NCBI GenBank assembly: GCA_036897095.1
Contig: JAYMSP010000016.1
Span: 59,297-123,296 of the forward strand
Direction: 5' to 3'
DNA: 64,000 bases
From: Plantago elongata
Lineage: Eukaryota; Streptophyta; Magnoliopsida; Lamiales; Plantaginaceae
In this document: in pieces, positions 1-11,005 of the stretch
Position numbering within the stretch: the stretch's first letter is position 1
Layout of the letters: the number at the start of each line of letters is the position of its first letter
Notes under the pieces: model-generated
Databases searched by the model: none
The model's input: the letters and a program-made list of their open reading frames with translations, nothing else
What the model was told of the DNA's origin: nothing
Program-made: the position numbers and the translations under genes

Positions 1-670
1 TTTTGAGACAGTCTTACAGAATAAATAGAACAACATGGGTGATCACTATGTGGTTGTTTGGTGTAGAGTTAAAAAAAAAAAAGTTACAAAAACAATTTAG
101 TTGATGAATAGTAATGGTGGTAAAGATAAGTCATAGAAAATGGTGTTTGGGAGTTAAAAGGTTACAGTGTTTATAGGGTTTCTAACTATATTCTTATTGT
201 TTTAGTGCAATGACAAACACCCTATATCATTTCCAAACCAATCTTGAGAGCTTCATCATCCTACACAAACTAGACATCCAATTTTTATATCCATTTATAC
301 TATAGATTGTACAGTAGTGAGAAGATACGGAAATTTTTCAAGAGGAAAAATCCAGAAAAACTTTCCACGAAGAATAACACGAAAATCCTCTCAAAGAACA
401 ATGGCAGCCTTTTTTAGTGATTAGAAAAAACAAAACAAATTATGTGCTTCCACAGAGTATCACTGGTAGGCCAGGCCTGCTCACACTTTACTCCGTTCAT
501 GTCTTCAAATGACTAAATTGCAATTTATGATGCACTAAACGGAATTAAAGAGTTAAAAGATCCTAGTTAGACACTACATGCTGCCAGCAAGAAATACAGT
601 ACTAGCATGATCCTCATTTTCGGGGTCATGTAATAGCTTAAAAAATTGCAGCAGTAATAAAGCTAAATAC
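1..670. other. Intronic sequence of SEC31, no exon recognised
   Basis: The donor at 670 opens an intron on the minus strand. I looked for the next conserved SEC31 segment (an exon with GEISFISWN-type residues) and did not see it in 1-670. The stretch is AT-rich with short A-runs (69-80), and no repeat or RNA gene was seen. Confidence 0.5.
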
Positions 671-2976
671 CTTAAGTGGTGGAAAATGGCTTGGTTCTGA
701 TGGTTTTGCAACATCCCATATGCAAATATCACCTTCATCAGCACCAGAAGCAAGAAGGTTTGGAGTAATAGAATTGAACTCCAGCCCACGTACCTGAACA
801 TATATACATTGCACTAAATGAGCAAGCCATCAACTATTAAAGACAACATAATGAGATAGGAAAAAATTCAGTATAAATCACACTTACAGGCCCCTTGTGT
901 CTTGAAAGATTACTAACAAAGGCTTTATCACTGGTCTCAGGTCTGAAATAGTCATGATCAAATAAATAAGAAACACAACATAAACAATCAGTTATTATCA
1001 AAAGCTAAAACAAAAGAAACAATCCCCTGCTGTAGTCAGCAGTCCAAATAAATGTACCATATTGACAGAGTAAAGTCATATCACTTGTAAATATCAACAT
1101 GATCAGGACTAAAGGAGTATTGTAACAAAAGTTATGGTTGGTAAAGTTAGGAACAAGCAACTCAAAATGGACTATACTAATAGGGTCAAGCACTAGGTTA
1201 AGCATTAATTTCATCAGGCACAAAAATGGAATCAATTTGAGAAAACTTGTAACCAGGTACATTTCAAATATAACTCCTGGTGAAACGACATCATGAGAAG
1301 CACAAAACTCCGTGCCCTTTTGTCTCAATTCACAGTGACCATTATCGAGAGTGACAACCGACCAAAATCTGAAGTTCCAGAGAGAATAAATGTGACGATT
1401 ATTTAAACAGCGTCACTCAGTATGTCATTATGTTTTTTTTTAAACGGCAAAGATTACAACTATTCCCTATACTCTAAACCACATTATGCCTCCACCAGGG
1501 ATCGAACCATGTACCTCCTCCTTACCACTCCAGCTTTATTCCACTGCACCACCTTATGCCTCCCTAGTCTGTCATTATGTTGCTCACACTAATTAAGAAT
1601 GTAAGCAACAGATTGCATGATACTTATCATACAGGCCTCTAAGTTCATTACATTTGGATATCTCCATTTTTTATTTAGATACTAGTTTCTTTTTTTTCGG
1701 TTGTGCAACATTTGGTGATGCTATAGTTAGATGAAATAGAATTGCACACCTAAGTTACTAACAAGTTCCCATCTATCATGGCCAACTTGTTTAATCAAAA
1801 GAGCTGTTACAGAAAGACACCCGAATTACCCAAAATATGCATTCATCAAGGACAGGTTAGCTCCGTTTTATCTTGAAATGCAGTTATAATCTTAAATTGT
1901 TTATAAGTTCTGTCTCAAAGCCTTGTTCAACAGACAGTGGATTGGAACAAATAAAAAATGAGGTGGGATTCATTTGTAAAATGCCAATAGATTTGAGAAT
2001 GAAAGAGTAAAGTTGCAACCTATGATAATAAACGTGAAGACGTATGAATCTCCATCTGAAACTGGCCTGGAATTCAATTGTACAGTTGACTATGTACTGG
2101 ATTAATGTTCTAACTCGGTATTATTTAATGTCTTTGATGTGGATATGCAATGAGTCTTTTTTCCAAGATCAGCCCGTGGGTCCATCGAATTAGAAAGAAA
2201 AGCTGTCAATCTCAAATTCATTCATGTTGGAATGCCAATCCAGCTCTAATCATGAACTCATATGACCACACTGACAATCAGCATCTAACGGAACAGAATT
2301 CACTCTGCCCCATCACACAATAGGAAAATCCACCACACATCAGTATAAATCATGTGATTATCTTTCCACATACACATTCAGAAAAATCATGATTTTACAA
2401 AAATTCCACCACATGGGATCACAATTCACTCTATGGCTTAAGAAAATTGATGATTCCTAACTCAAAACAAACAAAATTAGCTATACAAATCACTCATATC
2501 CAATTCTAGAGAAACACTCATGAAATAAAAACCAACTCCATCGATTACTCATCCAAAGCTCTTAACATAAACTCATCAAAAACCAGATTTAATCATCATC
2601 CATTTCCCATCCTACCAAAGACAGCAATATCGGAAAAAGAAAAAAAAACTCACCGGATCAGATGGTAAGGATTCCACAGCCCAATGTTGCCATCAACGAG
2701 CCCACCCGCAATCAGCCCCAGCGAAAACTCATCATCCGAGTTCGGCGTACCTTTACTCCACGAAATCCGATCGAATCGCTCAGAGCTCTGTGCAGTCCCA
2801 GCTAAAACAAATTGCTGATTCTCCGATGCGAAATCGACATCAAATATGTCCAGATTCGCAGATGAGCTGAACTGCAGATCCACGGCACCAGCCATAGTCC
2901 CTGCGGCCATGTAGGCACCGTCCGGCGAGAAGGCCGCGGAGGCCAATCGGTTGACGCCCTTTATAGACCACGACAT
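671..2976 (-). CDS. SEC31: SEC31 homologue, COPII coat subunit (5' exons only)
   Basis: Three exons can be read: 2976-2654 (ATG at 2976), 942-888 and 793-671. Together they encode 167 residues in frame, and the rest lies beyond the left edge of the window. The protein opens [20 protein letters not shown], continues through [20 protein letters not shown], and exon 3 gives [14 protein letters not shown], which are the first WD40 blades of plant SEC31. SEC31 with SEC13 forms the outer cage of COPII vesicles that bud from the endoplasmic reticulum; this is family knowledge. Splice sites are GT/AG (donors at 2653, 887 and 670). Intron 1 is 1.7 kb and holds a SINE. No further exon was recognised in 1-670, so intron 3 probably runs out of the window. 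Confidence 0.88.
1435..1569 (-). mobile_element. tRNA-derived SINE with target-site duplication
   Basis: Read on the minus strand, this 135-bp insert starts GGAGGCATAAG. It carries an RNA polymerase III box A-like GTGGTGCAGTGG (1541-1552) and a box B GGTTCGATCCC (1498-1508) about 32 bp apart, and it ends in an A-run (T-run on the plus strand at 1433-1441). The 12-bp direct repeat TGTCATTATGTT flanks it at 1423-1434 and 1570-1581, as expected for target-primed insertion. It sits in SEC31 intron 1 in the same orientation as the gene. It encodes no protein and would have depended on a LINE for movement. Confidence 0.75.
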
Positions 2977-4563
2977 GGTGAGAAAATGATGAATCGATCA
3001 ATCTGAGAGTGTATCCAATGCAAATCGTGTAGATCTAGGTATCGGATGTGGATCGGGAGAGAGATTTTGATCTGTGTTTGTTTGTTTGTTCTTCTTCTCT
3101 CTCAGGGTCAGTTAATTGTGTTTTGTGTTTGGTTGTGTTTGCGTTTGTGTGTGTTAATTTTGGGTGTTGATTTGATTTTCCAGTGTCTGACACTACGTGG
3201 ATCGAATTCGAGGAAATGTGAGGGTTTTGATGCAATCAGGGATAAACGAGGATGGAGGGGTGTTTTGGGGATTTCGGTGCTTGTGGATGAGGTGTCATGG
3301 GACCAGTAGCGTCGTGACATGTAGGACGTCATTACGTAAACATAATTTCGCAAAGTAAATGAATTTCCTTTTGGGGAAAAAAAACATAAAGTATTTGTAA
3401 AGATTATTGGTGGTTAATCGTATGAAAAATCGAGTTTTTTTTTAAAGAAGAATTGTACGAAAATTCGAGTTAAACACATATATTCAATTAGCTAAGGTTT
3501 TAATTTGATATCAATATGCTATTAGTCTATAATTATAACTTATTTAAATACAAATTATGTACATTGTCAATAAAATTGTTATTAAAAAATTCAATATTAT
3601 TAATTCAGTACTATGTAGTTAATATAGAATTATTTCTATTATATATTCAAGAATAAATTTATTAATAACCTAAATATTTTAATTAATTACATGGATGATT
3701 ATAGTGACTTGAATGTCGAAGGGACGCAAGTGTCATTATCAATCAATTTTTATAGGGAAGATAAAAAAATTCAAAGATTGCATTTATATCTAAAAATATT
3801 AAAAAGTTCTTAATAAAATGTTGGTGATACGCATATATTGTACGTAGACTAATAAATTATTCACTTATTTATGATATTGTTTGAAATTTACTCTCTTTTC
3901 GTACTTCTTGTTTAAAAAATACTTATAATTCTCAATTTCATTTTTATTTCAACACGGCAAAGATGACTTAAAACTTCCAACCTATTGATTAGAAGTGAAA
4001 CGTATTACCAATCAATAATTTTCATTTTGATTGGGAATTGCAATCAAAATAAGATATAAATAAAATGTTTTAATTCGTTTTTATCTTGGGTATATCACAC
4101 ATAACATGCTCAGTTTTCGATATTGGTGCATTTCATATGCTTTTTAATCGATCTACATTGTATATTCGTATGTATTTTAACTTAAAAGGCGGATGAAGAA
4201 AAGGTCTTTGTGTGTGAAATTCAATGGGTACTGTTGAACAAGTAATGACTAATGAGTTGATCAGCATTCAACAAGTAGTTCATTTGGCACGAGTAAGTTT
4301 GCTTATAACAAGAATGATTTGGACGCACATTATTTTGAGACCCTGTGCACAAGTTTCAGTTCTCTGGCCAATTCTTACGGTTAAAAAACTAAGTGACTCT
4401 TCCTTTAAGCAGAATGCATAAAGACATTTTAAAGTACAAGGCAAGATGAAGAAAGAACAACTATAAAATCCTCATTGTCTCATCTAACCAAATAATACCA
4501 AAGTATACCTTATATTTGTAAAGCAGAACCAAATCATCAAGAACAAAGGAAGAGTCACATAAC
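2977..4563. other. Shared upstream region of SEC31 and the TMEM45-like gene
   Basis: This 1.59-kb stretch lies between two divergent genes. 2977-3300 is GT/TC-rich and is probably the promoter and 5' UTR of SEC31. From about 3350 to 4450 it is strongly AT-rich. Short open frames here, such as those at 3046-3309 and 4224-4421, have no recognisable domain and look like chance. No clear TATA box can be tied to either start. Confidence 0.5.
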
Positions 4564-5433
4564 ATGGGAGGCACTTCAGGCCATGTTTCACTTGGCCTTG
4601 CATTCTTGCTGATTGGCCTTTGGCATTTATTCAACTGCATCAAGCTTCATGCTTTGCACCCAAAGTCATACAAAACTCTACCGTGGTTCCCCGTATCAAG
4701 ATTCCGGTACGTAGAGCCCGTCGTGATAATATTTGTTACGACAATCTTCGTGTCAATGGAGCTTTTCGTAGGAAAAGATCCGTTAGCACCTGATGGAACA
4801 ATACCTTCAAAACAACTCCGCCACTTTGAGCACTCCATCATAGCTATATCTTTCTTGATTTACGCATTTTTCGCTATCCTTGTAGACAAAGTTAACCCGC
4901 CTGCCAGCCACGGGCTTATCCATTTCCTCCAAGCTGCAGCTTTTAGCCAACAGCTACTCATTTTACATCTCCATTCAACTGATCACATGGGAATTGAAGG
5001 ACAATACCACTACTTGCTCCAAATTGTCACATTTGTGTCGTTGATAACTACAATTTTCGCCATTGGCCAGGCGGAAAGTTTCTTGAACTCATTTGTGAGA
5101 GCTTTTAGCGTGATTTTTCAAGGTGTTTGGCTAGTTGTCATGGGAATAATGCTATGGACTCCGCACTTGTTGCCTAAAGGTTGTCATTTGAAGGCGGAAA
5201 TGGGGCGGGATGCGGTGTTATGTCATGGAGAACGTGCCTTGGAGCGTGCTAAGGCGTTGGTTAACATTCAATTCGGTTGGTACTTGATTGGTTTAACCAT
5301 ATTTTCGATTTCACTTTATTTGGTGTTAGTTAAGATGTATCCACAAGAGAAGATGGAGTATCAAACATTGGTTAAGTGTGAAGAGGAAGAGAGAACCACA
5401 CTTTGCCAATCAAGAAGCGTTTATCAAGTTTAA
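4564..5433 (+). CDS. TMEM45 / DUF716 family multi-pass membrane protein
   Basis: An intronless gene of 289 residues starting at ATG 4564. The whole length fits the plant DUF716 (TMEM45-like) family: the start is MGGTSGHVSLGLAFLLIGLW, with several hydrophobic segments (about residues 8-26, 51-68, 93-113, 150-172, 183-200 and 239-261). It also has the histidine-bearing HLHSTDHMGIEGQYH segment typical of this family. The predicted location is the endomembrane system or plasma membrane. The biochemical role of plant members is poorly known; some are reported as pathogen-responsive. The C-terminal tail is hydrophilic and acidic (KCEEEERT). The lack of introns is usual for the family. Confidence 0.85.
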   Translation: MGGTSGHVSLGLAFLLIGLWHLFNCIKLHALHPKSYKTLPWFPVSRFRYVEPVVIIFVTTIFVSMELFVGKDPLAPDGTIPSKQLRHFEHSIIAISFLIYAFFAILVDKVNPPASHGLIHFLQAAAFSQQLLILHLHSTDHMGIEGQYHYLLQIVTFVSLITTIFAIGQAESFLNSFVRAFSVIFQGVWLVVMGIMLWTPHLLPKGCHLKAEMGRDAVLCHGERALERAKALVNIQFGWYLIGLTIFSISLYLVLVKMYPQEKMEYQTLVKCEEEERTTLCQSRSVYQV

Positions 5434-6235
5434 AGAAGAGTGCTTGTGGTTAGAGTTATAGGGATCGACTCTTTGTTAAATATAGTACCCAGGTTGTAAA
5501 TAAATATATTAATTATTAATATAAATAAATAAAACTAAACAAAAAAAAATTATGTTTTCAAAGGTTTTATATGAGCAACTCATCTAAAGAGAATTTCATC
5601 TTGATTTTTCAATTCTTTCTACACAATAGTAGCTAGGAAAGGCCACCTAACACTAATTACAAAATTGATATATATTTAAAAAATTAAGATTGGTATTATT
5701 TTCTTTATTTCATGAAAAACATAATTCTAACAACAAGAATTCACGAATTAAAGGAATAAAAAACAGGTGCAAATCTTATTGTATTGAGATAGCGTGTACT
5801 TCATGGATGTCCAAGATCAAGTTTGGCAAACAAGTCTTTTACATATGTTCATGTATATTACGTGTTGCACAATTGTTGAAAGTTGGAAGCAACTTATAAA
5901 AATAAAATGGTGTTTGGGACGTTAACTTATCTACTAAAATATCACCCGTTTTTACTTAGGGGAAGATTCTCATCATGCTTATACTTCTTCGAATCTTCAC
6001 ATTATTTTAGTATCACAATCATTTTTCGTGTAGTGCCTCAAATGGATCACCACCCAACATATATAGTTTCTTATCATCACTATGATAGAAACCCAGTCAC
6101 CCACCTTCAAACATATAATGGGATGACACATGTATGAGTCAATAGTCCGATTTTTAATATTGCATATAAGTTCAAAAGTCAAACTTTATGATGACATGCA
6201 TGACATGGCACTTGTTCATGTGTCATCTAGAGTTG

Positions 6236-6290
<55 letters not shown>

Positions 6291-7182
6291 AATTGACATT
6301 GATTTAATTGATTTTAGACGATTTATATATCCTTTTCTATTTTCTTTTTTTCTTCCTTTGTTAAGCCACTAACGGTTGTTGGCCTTGGATGTAATTAAAG
6401 TAAACAAGTTTCGGGAAGTTGATGTAATTGGAGTCAAATGAATATCCAAAATTTATTTGAGCCGAACTAGTTAATATCCATTTTCTTAAAGTACAATTTA
6501 GTCCCAATTACTTTTTTTTATTTTGCAATTATATTTGTCAAATTTGCAATTATAAGGGTTTTGAATTTCCAAAAGTTCAAATTTAAATCCTAAAACTATG
6601 AACCAAATCCAAATAACAATCAAATCATAGCATATTCAACGGAGAAGATCCGGCCAATAGAAAATGTGTATTACACCTCATGTGGAGTTGTTGGAGTTGT
6701 AGTACACAATGTATTGAGCAAAGCACCCTAACTTATATTTTAGAAATATATAATTTATTAAAGAGAATATACATGTAAAGGTATAAAAAACATACTGTGC
6801 CAACTAAAGGTACCAAAACGTGAAATAGTACAACTTAGGGTACCATTTATGATTTCCCCCTTTTAGTTTGGGAGGCCCTATGTGGTTGGTGAGCCTGCCA
6901 GGGCCTTAGCCGGGCTTGTGTTTGAGTTTTGATGCCTAGCAATGGTTTGGTTTATCTACTGTGATTGCATTTAAATGTGAGACTGATTTTGAAGTTTGAA
7001 TTCCCGTGGCCGAGTAGCTGATTGCGCAACTACATTTAATCATGTGAGATTCTCCATCCAGCCGGACCGAACTTATGATCTCATGAAGATACGAGACTTT
7101 TGTACATACAGCTTCACAAATTGTACATCACAAATTAGATGACTATCAATTATGCTTGTACATTGCGCAGTGCCAATAGTAC
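5434..7182. other. AT-rich intergenic region with a trinucleotide microsatellite
   Basis: No gene was recognised between the TMEM45-like stop codon and the LINE remnant. Open frames at 5690-6137 lack any recognisable domain and have a low-complexity AT composition. The only clear feature is the AAT microsatellite at 6238-6288, listed separately. Confidence 0.5.
6238..6288. repeat. (AAT)n microsatellite, 17 units
   Basis: An uninterrupted AAT run of 51 bp lies in intergenic DNA. It reads as poly-Asn in one frame, which makes a false open frame at 6130-6372. Confidence 0.97.
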
Positions 7183-7918
7183 ATGACAGTTGGAAAATTA
7201 GTTAGTTATTCGTTTCTTTACAAATTGACTTGGAATAAATGGAATCCGCCGAAGATCAATGCTTTCGTATGGAAATTGATTCAAGATAGGATCCCAACGA
7301 GACAAAATTTGAGGAAACGAAAAATTATCCTTGAGGAGGAGAAAATCTGGTGCAGCTTGTGTATTGATGAGGTACACGAATCTGCTCACCATCAGTTCAA
7401 GGGCGTGGAAGTTTATTAGTAGATGGCTTGATGTGAACTTGGTTGAGTTGGGAGACGTTAAAGAAAATCTGCTAGCTTTCTCCAAGTTGTTTCCGAACAA
7501 ATTGAAAATCTTGTGTCAGGATGTGTAGCACAGGACAATTTGGTGCATTTGGTTATAGCTCGAAATAAGAAATTCTTCCAAAGCTATGAAATGTCATGTA
7601 TGGAGGTGGTGGATAAAATCAAATATATTGTTTGGTCGTGGTTGCACTAAAGGAGGGATCTTGACTTCTTGTAGTTTATGCGATGGGGAAATTTGCCCGA
7701 AAGGTGTCCTCATTCAACATCTCCTTTTAGACTGTGACTGGTACTAAGCTCAGTCCTAGCCTCCTAGGTGTTGTTGAACCGATTTTGATTGGGTGAACAT
7801 GTTTAATGCCATTTTGTATAAGGAGATTTATATCTCGTACTCTGTTTCTATTGAGACTAAGGGCATGCCTTATGCTCCTGATGCATGTGATGAATAAAAC
7901 TTCTATACTTCAAAAAAA
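7183..7918 (+). mobile_element. LINE (L1-type) 3'-end remnant with zf-RVT domain
   Basis: The frame at 7183-7419 encodes NPPKINAFVWKLIQDRIPTR followed by a CSLC...H pattern. This is the zinc-binding domain found at the C-terminus of plant LINE reverse transcriptases (zf-RVT). A frameshift near 7395 moves the reading frame, which continues as AWKFISRWLDVNLVEL and, after another shift, as LVIARNKKFF and IVWSWLH. An untranslated tail with AATAAA (7895-7900) ends in a short A-run at about 7912-7918. The 5' part of the element is missing, as is usual for LINE copies. It lies 79 bp from the polygalacturonase stop codon, in a tail-to-tail arrangement, and no working reading frame remains. Confidence 0.75.
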
Positions 7919-7996
7919 TATTAATAAACAGAGTCATGTCATATTGAAAACTCACTTTTACTTTTCATTATATCTCAATAACAAGATTTACACTGC

Positions 7997-9867
7997 TTAG
8001 CAATACCCTTGGGTTTTATTGGACCAAGGTTTTCCTAACTGCAAGCACTCCACCATTGGGATTACAGGAGCAATAATATGACCAAATGCATGCCAACATA
8101 ATGGAATGAGCGTGTGGTTATCCGCATTTGGCTTCACCTTTATGTTGGTCAGTGTCAGATTGGTACATGGAAGGTCATCACTGCACGAGAAGGTCACAGG
8201 CCAATCGGTGAAGATCCTATTATATTTTCGTACTTGACGCCTGATATTGCCACCGCGGCGGTTTGATTCATGCACTGCTCTTTGTCGCAGTAATACTGAT
8301 CGATTACGATCGCCCTTTCGACTTTCGATACTTTAACATTTGAAAATCGAATGTTATGAACCGAACCTGATCCACCCCCTGCAAGAGAGCAAACAATATT
8401 TTAGAATTCAGAAGATATTTCAGTAATATTGACTCTTAACTAAGATAATTACAAAAAAAATTAACCTGCCAGGTCTTGATTCGAACACCATTCGTGGTGT
8501 CCCGCATCACTATGTCTTCGACGTTTATGTCGGAGACGCAAGCTTTGATTTTGTCCTTTCCTAGGCCTCCAATACTTATCCCGTGGCCCGGTCCACAAGT
8601 TACATTGGTATGTGCACATTTGAGCATCCATTTTGTATTGAAACACAATCATCCCCTGTACATGTACATAACCTCTTTAGAAAAAACTGGTTTAAGAAGT
8701 TAAATATCATGTTTTAGACTGGCAGACATATACATTGTCAATAATCTTCATCTCTTGTATTAATATGCTTGTGGAAACTTACCGTAGGCAAGAGTTGAAT
8801 TGTAAATAACAACATCTTGAGTTTTACTCAAGTGGATCCCGTTCGTGTTCAGGCTTTTAGCATGCAAGGATACCCTGAAACTCTGGACCAATACCCCTTT
8901 GCAAGAATTGAACTTCATATGGAACTTCGGACTGTTCTGGATTGTTATACCAGATACTGTCACGTTGGTGCTCCAATAGAACCTAAGGGTCTGCATACAA
9001 TAATTCCAATCTTGAGATGCATAAAATAATATTTCGCAGTTAAAATAAAATGGTTCAAGTATAAGTTTTAGTGTTAGTACTGTTGGTCTTTTGTCTGGCA
9101 CTATGCCCCGTAGTGAGCTAGTTAACGGAGTATTGAGCCACCAAGAAGCTCCATTTCCATCTATCAAACTTGTTCCGTTGACTGTGATTCCAACATGTTT
9201 TGTGAATTCGATCCATTGAAGTTCATCGTCCCACGGACTTGAGCTTGACGGAGCATGGATTGTGCCATCTAACTACACGAGGAAAATAGTTGCACGTAAA
9301 GAGTTTGTATATCCCCCTAGTAAAAATAGTTCCTCATGCCACCATTTTGATTGTCCAATTAATTTCTAGATATCTTTACCACACATATTGATTCAAAAAG
9401 GCTTACATAGTTGTAATTGGTCGTATACCTGGAAAATGATTCCCCGTTGGCAGTGTTGGCCCGAAAATGCAACAGGCCCAACCAGGAATACATATTTGGC
9501 TGGGACATAAACGACTGAAGCTTGGACCTTGCAAGCTGAATCCCATGCAGCTAGGAACGCCTGCATTTTTTGAAATTATTTGCATGAGGATTCGATTTTT
9601 GTCTTGCCACAATCAAGAAAATACTACTGCTGAAATGATTTATGTACTTCAAACAATGATAAATCCTAGCTCATATATGATTAAAGCAACTACTTTTTTT
9701 TTTGTAATTACAGAATGTATTAATTGAATTACCTTGGTGTAATATGTCTTTCCATCACCTTTAGCTCCAAAATCCATTACATTGTATATATTGGCATTAC
9801 AAATGTTCACTTGGGAGGAGAGAAAGAATATCAATGTGAATGTGGACGTGAGGTGTGAACTGGCCAT
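7997..9867 (-). pseudogene. Polygalacturonase (glycoside hydrolase 28), decayed
   Basis: The six-exon structure of a secreted plant polygalacturonase is intact in outline: 9867-9733 (signal peptide, ATG at 9867), 9560-9429, 9272-9081, 8990-8783, 8655-8466 and 8378-7997. Family members hydrolyse homogalacturonan in the cell wall. [13 protein letters not shown] and RIKTWQ motifs remain, but the coding sequence is broken. Exon 5 has lost one base after NVHI, so the following VTCGPGHG is out of frame. The exon 5/6 junction is off by two bases in a G-run. Exon 6 loses another base before DWPVTFSCSDDLPC. The catalytic NTD motif reads NTN, and the conserved GDGKTDDT near the N-terminus reads GDGKTYYT. 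Sequencing error could explain one shift, not all of these changes. Confidence 0.78.
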
Positions 9868-10515
9868 ATTTAAATTCCGGTGGATCAATTTAGTGAACAT
9901 TAATATTTGCTGAAGAACTGTATTTGATATCTGTGGTGCTATTGGAGTAGTGTTTCTGAGGTTTTGGGGTGGACTTTCGGTTATATGTATAGCCTTTTCC
10001 CCTGGTGCTTGGGTTTAGGCTTGTTGATCCTATAGTTGTTGGTGTCGTGCATTCTTGTGCATTATTATTATGCATGTTGAAAATGAACTATTCCAGATTT
10101 TCACAAAATCCAAACAAATTAAATAACTCAAGTAGTCTAGTTCACTTTTTCTTTTTTTAGCCATTTACAATAAAAGAAACTATTCCTAGTTATGAAGATT
10201 GATTAATTGAGCAAACATTGGTATTAAAACGTGACATATGCACCCAAAACTCAAGGACCTATATGAATCGATGATTAAATAACATTCCATGTATGTTTTA
10301 TTGTTCCATCAGCTTTAAATGTAACCTCAAAGACCCATTACATCCAATACTGCCCGAAGCCTAAAGCGTACAAGGAAAAATGTGCATAGAGCATATTGTT
10401 TCATGAAAGCTTTTAGTGCACGTATCAATCTGTATTTTTCAACAAATAAAATTTATTGTAATTTTACACAAGTTATTATCTTACTTGCATAATTATCTTT
10501 CTATGTGAATGTGCT
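9868..10515. other. Intergenic, upstream of the polygalacturonase pseudogene
   Basis: An upstream in-frame ATG at 9900 would add 11 residues to the polygalacturonase. The ATG at 9867 gives the better signal peptide (MASSHLTSTFTLIFFLSS) and was preferred. Nothing else was recognised in this AT-rich stretch. Confidence 0.4.
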
Positions 10516-11005
10516 TCACTCGTCGTATCCCCACTTTCCACCCAATGTTCACAATGTGTTATCATAACTACGATAAAAGCCCGCATCGTCAACTTTCCAA
10601 TATATAATGGAATGACCTCGATCTCGAATTGGGTCATGCAGAATAGCCTCAACTATAAAAATACCGCCATTATACCCCATAGAAGTTATTTGTAGAGGAT
10701 CACGACCTACAACAAAAACTGGTTGTATACACTTCCTTGTAGTTGAGCATAAACATTCTTTGTACATCTTGCACGTTTTCGATAACCATACTAAGAACAG
10801 CATCAGAATAATTATCGATGATTTGGATTTTAATTTCAGTGTCATTTTTGTGTGATAAAGGTGTTGCATGATCAACACGTGCAAATATAATTGAGAAATT
10901 AAGGCTTATAAGCACTAAAATGAGCGTGAAACCGTGAAAGAGTGATTTTGGTGCCACGGCGTTTGATGTTAGCTTACCTATATGTGCTTTGTTTTGAGTA
11001 TTCAT
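10516..11005 (-). pseudogene. Probable remnant of a secreted S1/SPH-like self-incompatibility-family protein
   Basis: From ATG 11005 the minus strand encodes a hydrophobic leader (residues about 25-42, LFHGFTLILVLISLNFSIIF) and then IKIQIIDNYSD, which resembles the start of the S-protein homologue (SPH, PF05938) fold. The next part is in a different frame and reads HDPIRDRGHSIIYWKVDDAGFYRSYDN, like the SPH C-terminal signature (a D-R-D then WxVxxDGFY pattern). An in-frame TGA at 10549-10551 interrupts it before LGGKWGYDE and a second stop at 10516. The frameshift between the halves (about 10715-10745) and the early stop suggest a dead copy. SPH proteins are small secreted proteins of mostly unknown function. 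Assignment rests on weak motif resemblance. Confidence 0.4.

Noticed and set aside
6130-6372. Poly-asparagine open frame
   Set aside because: This is translation of the AAT microsatellite. No homologous flanking protein sequence is present.
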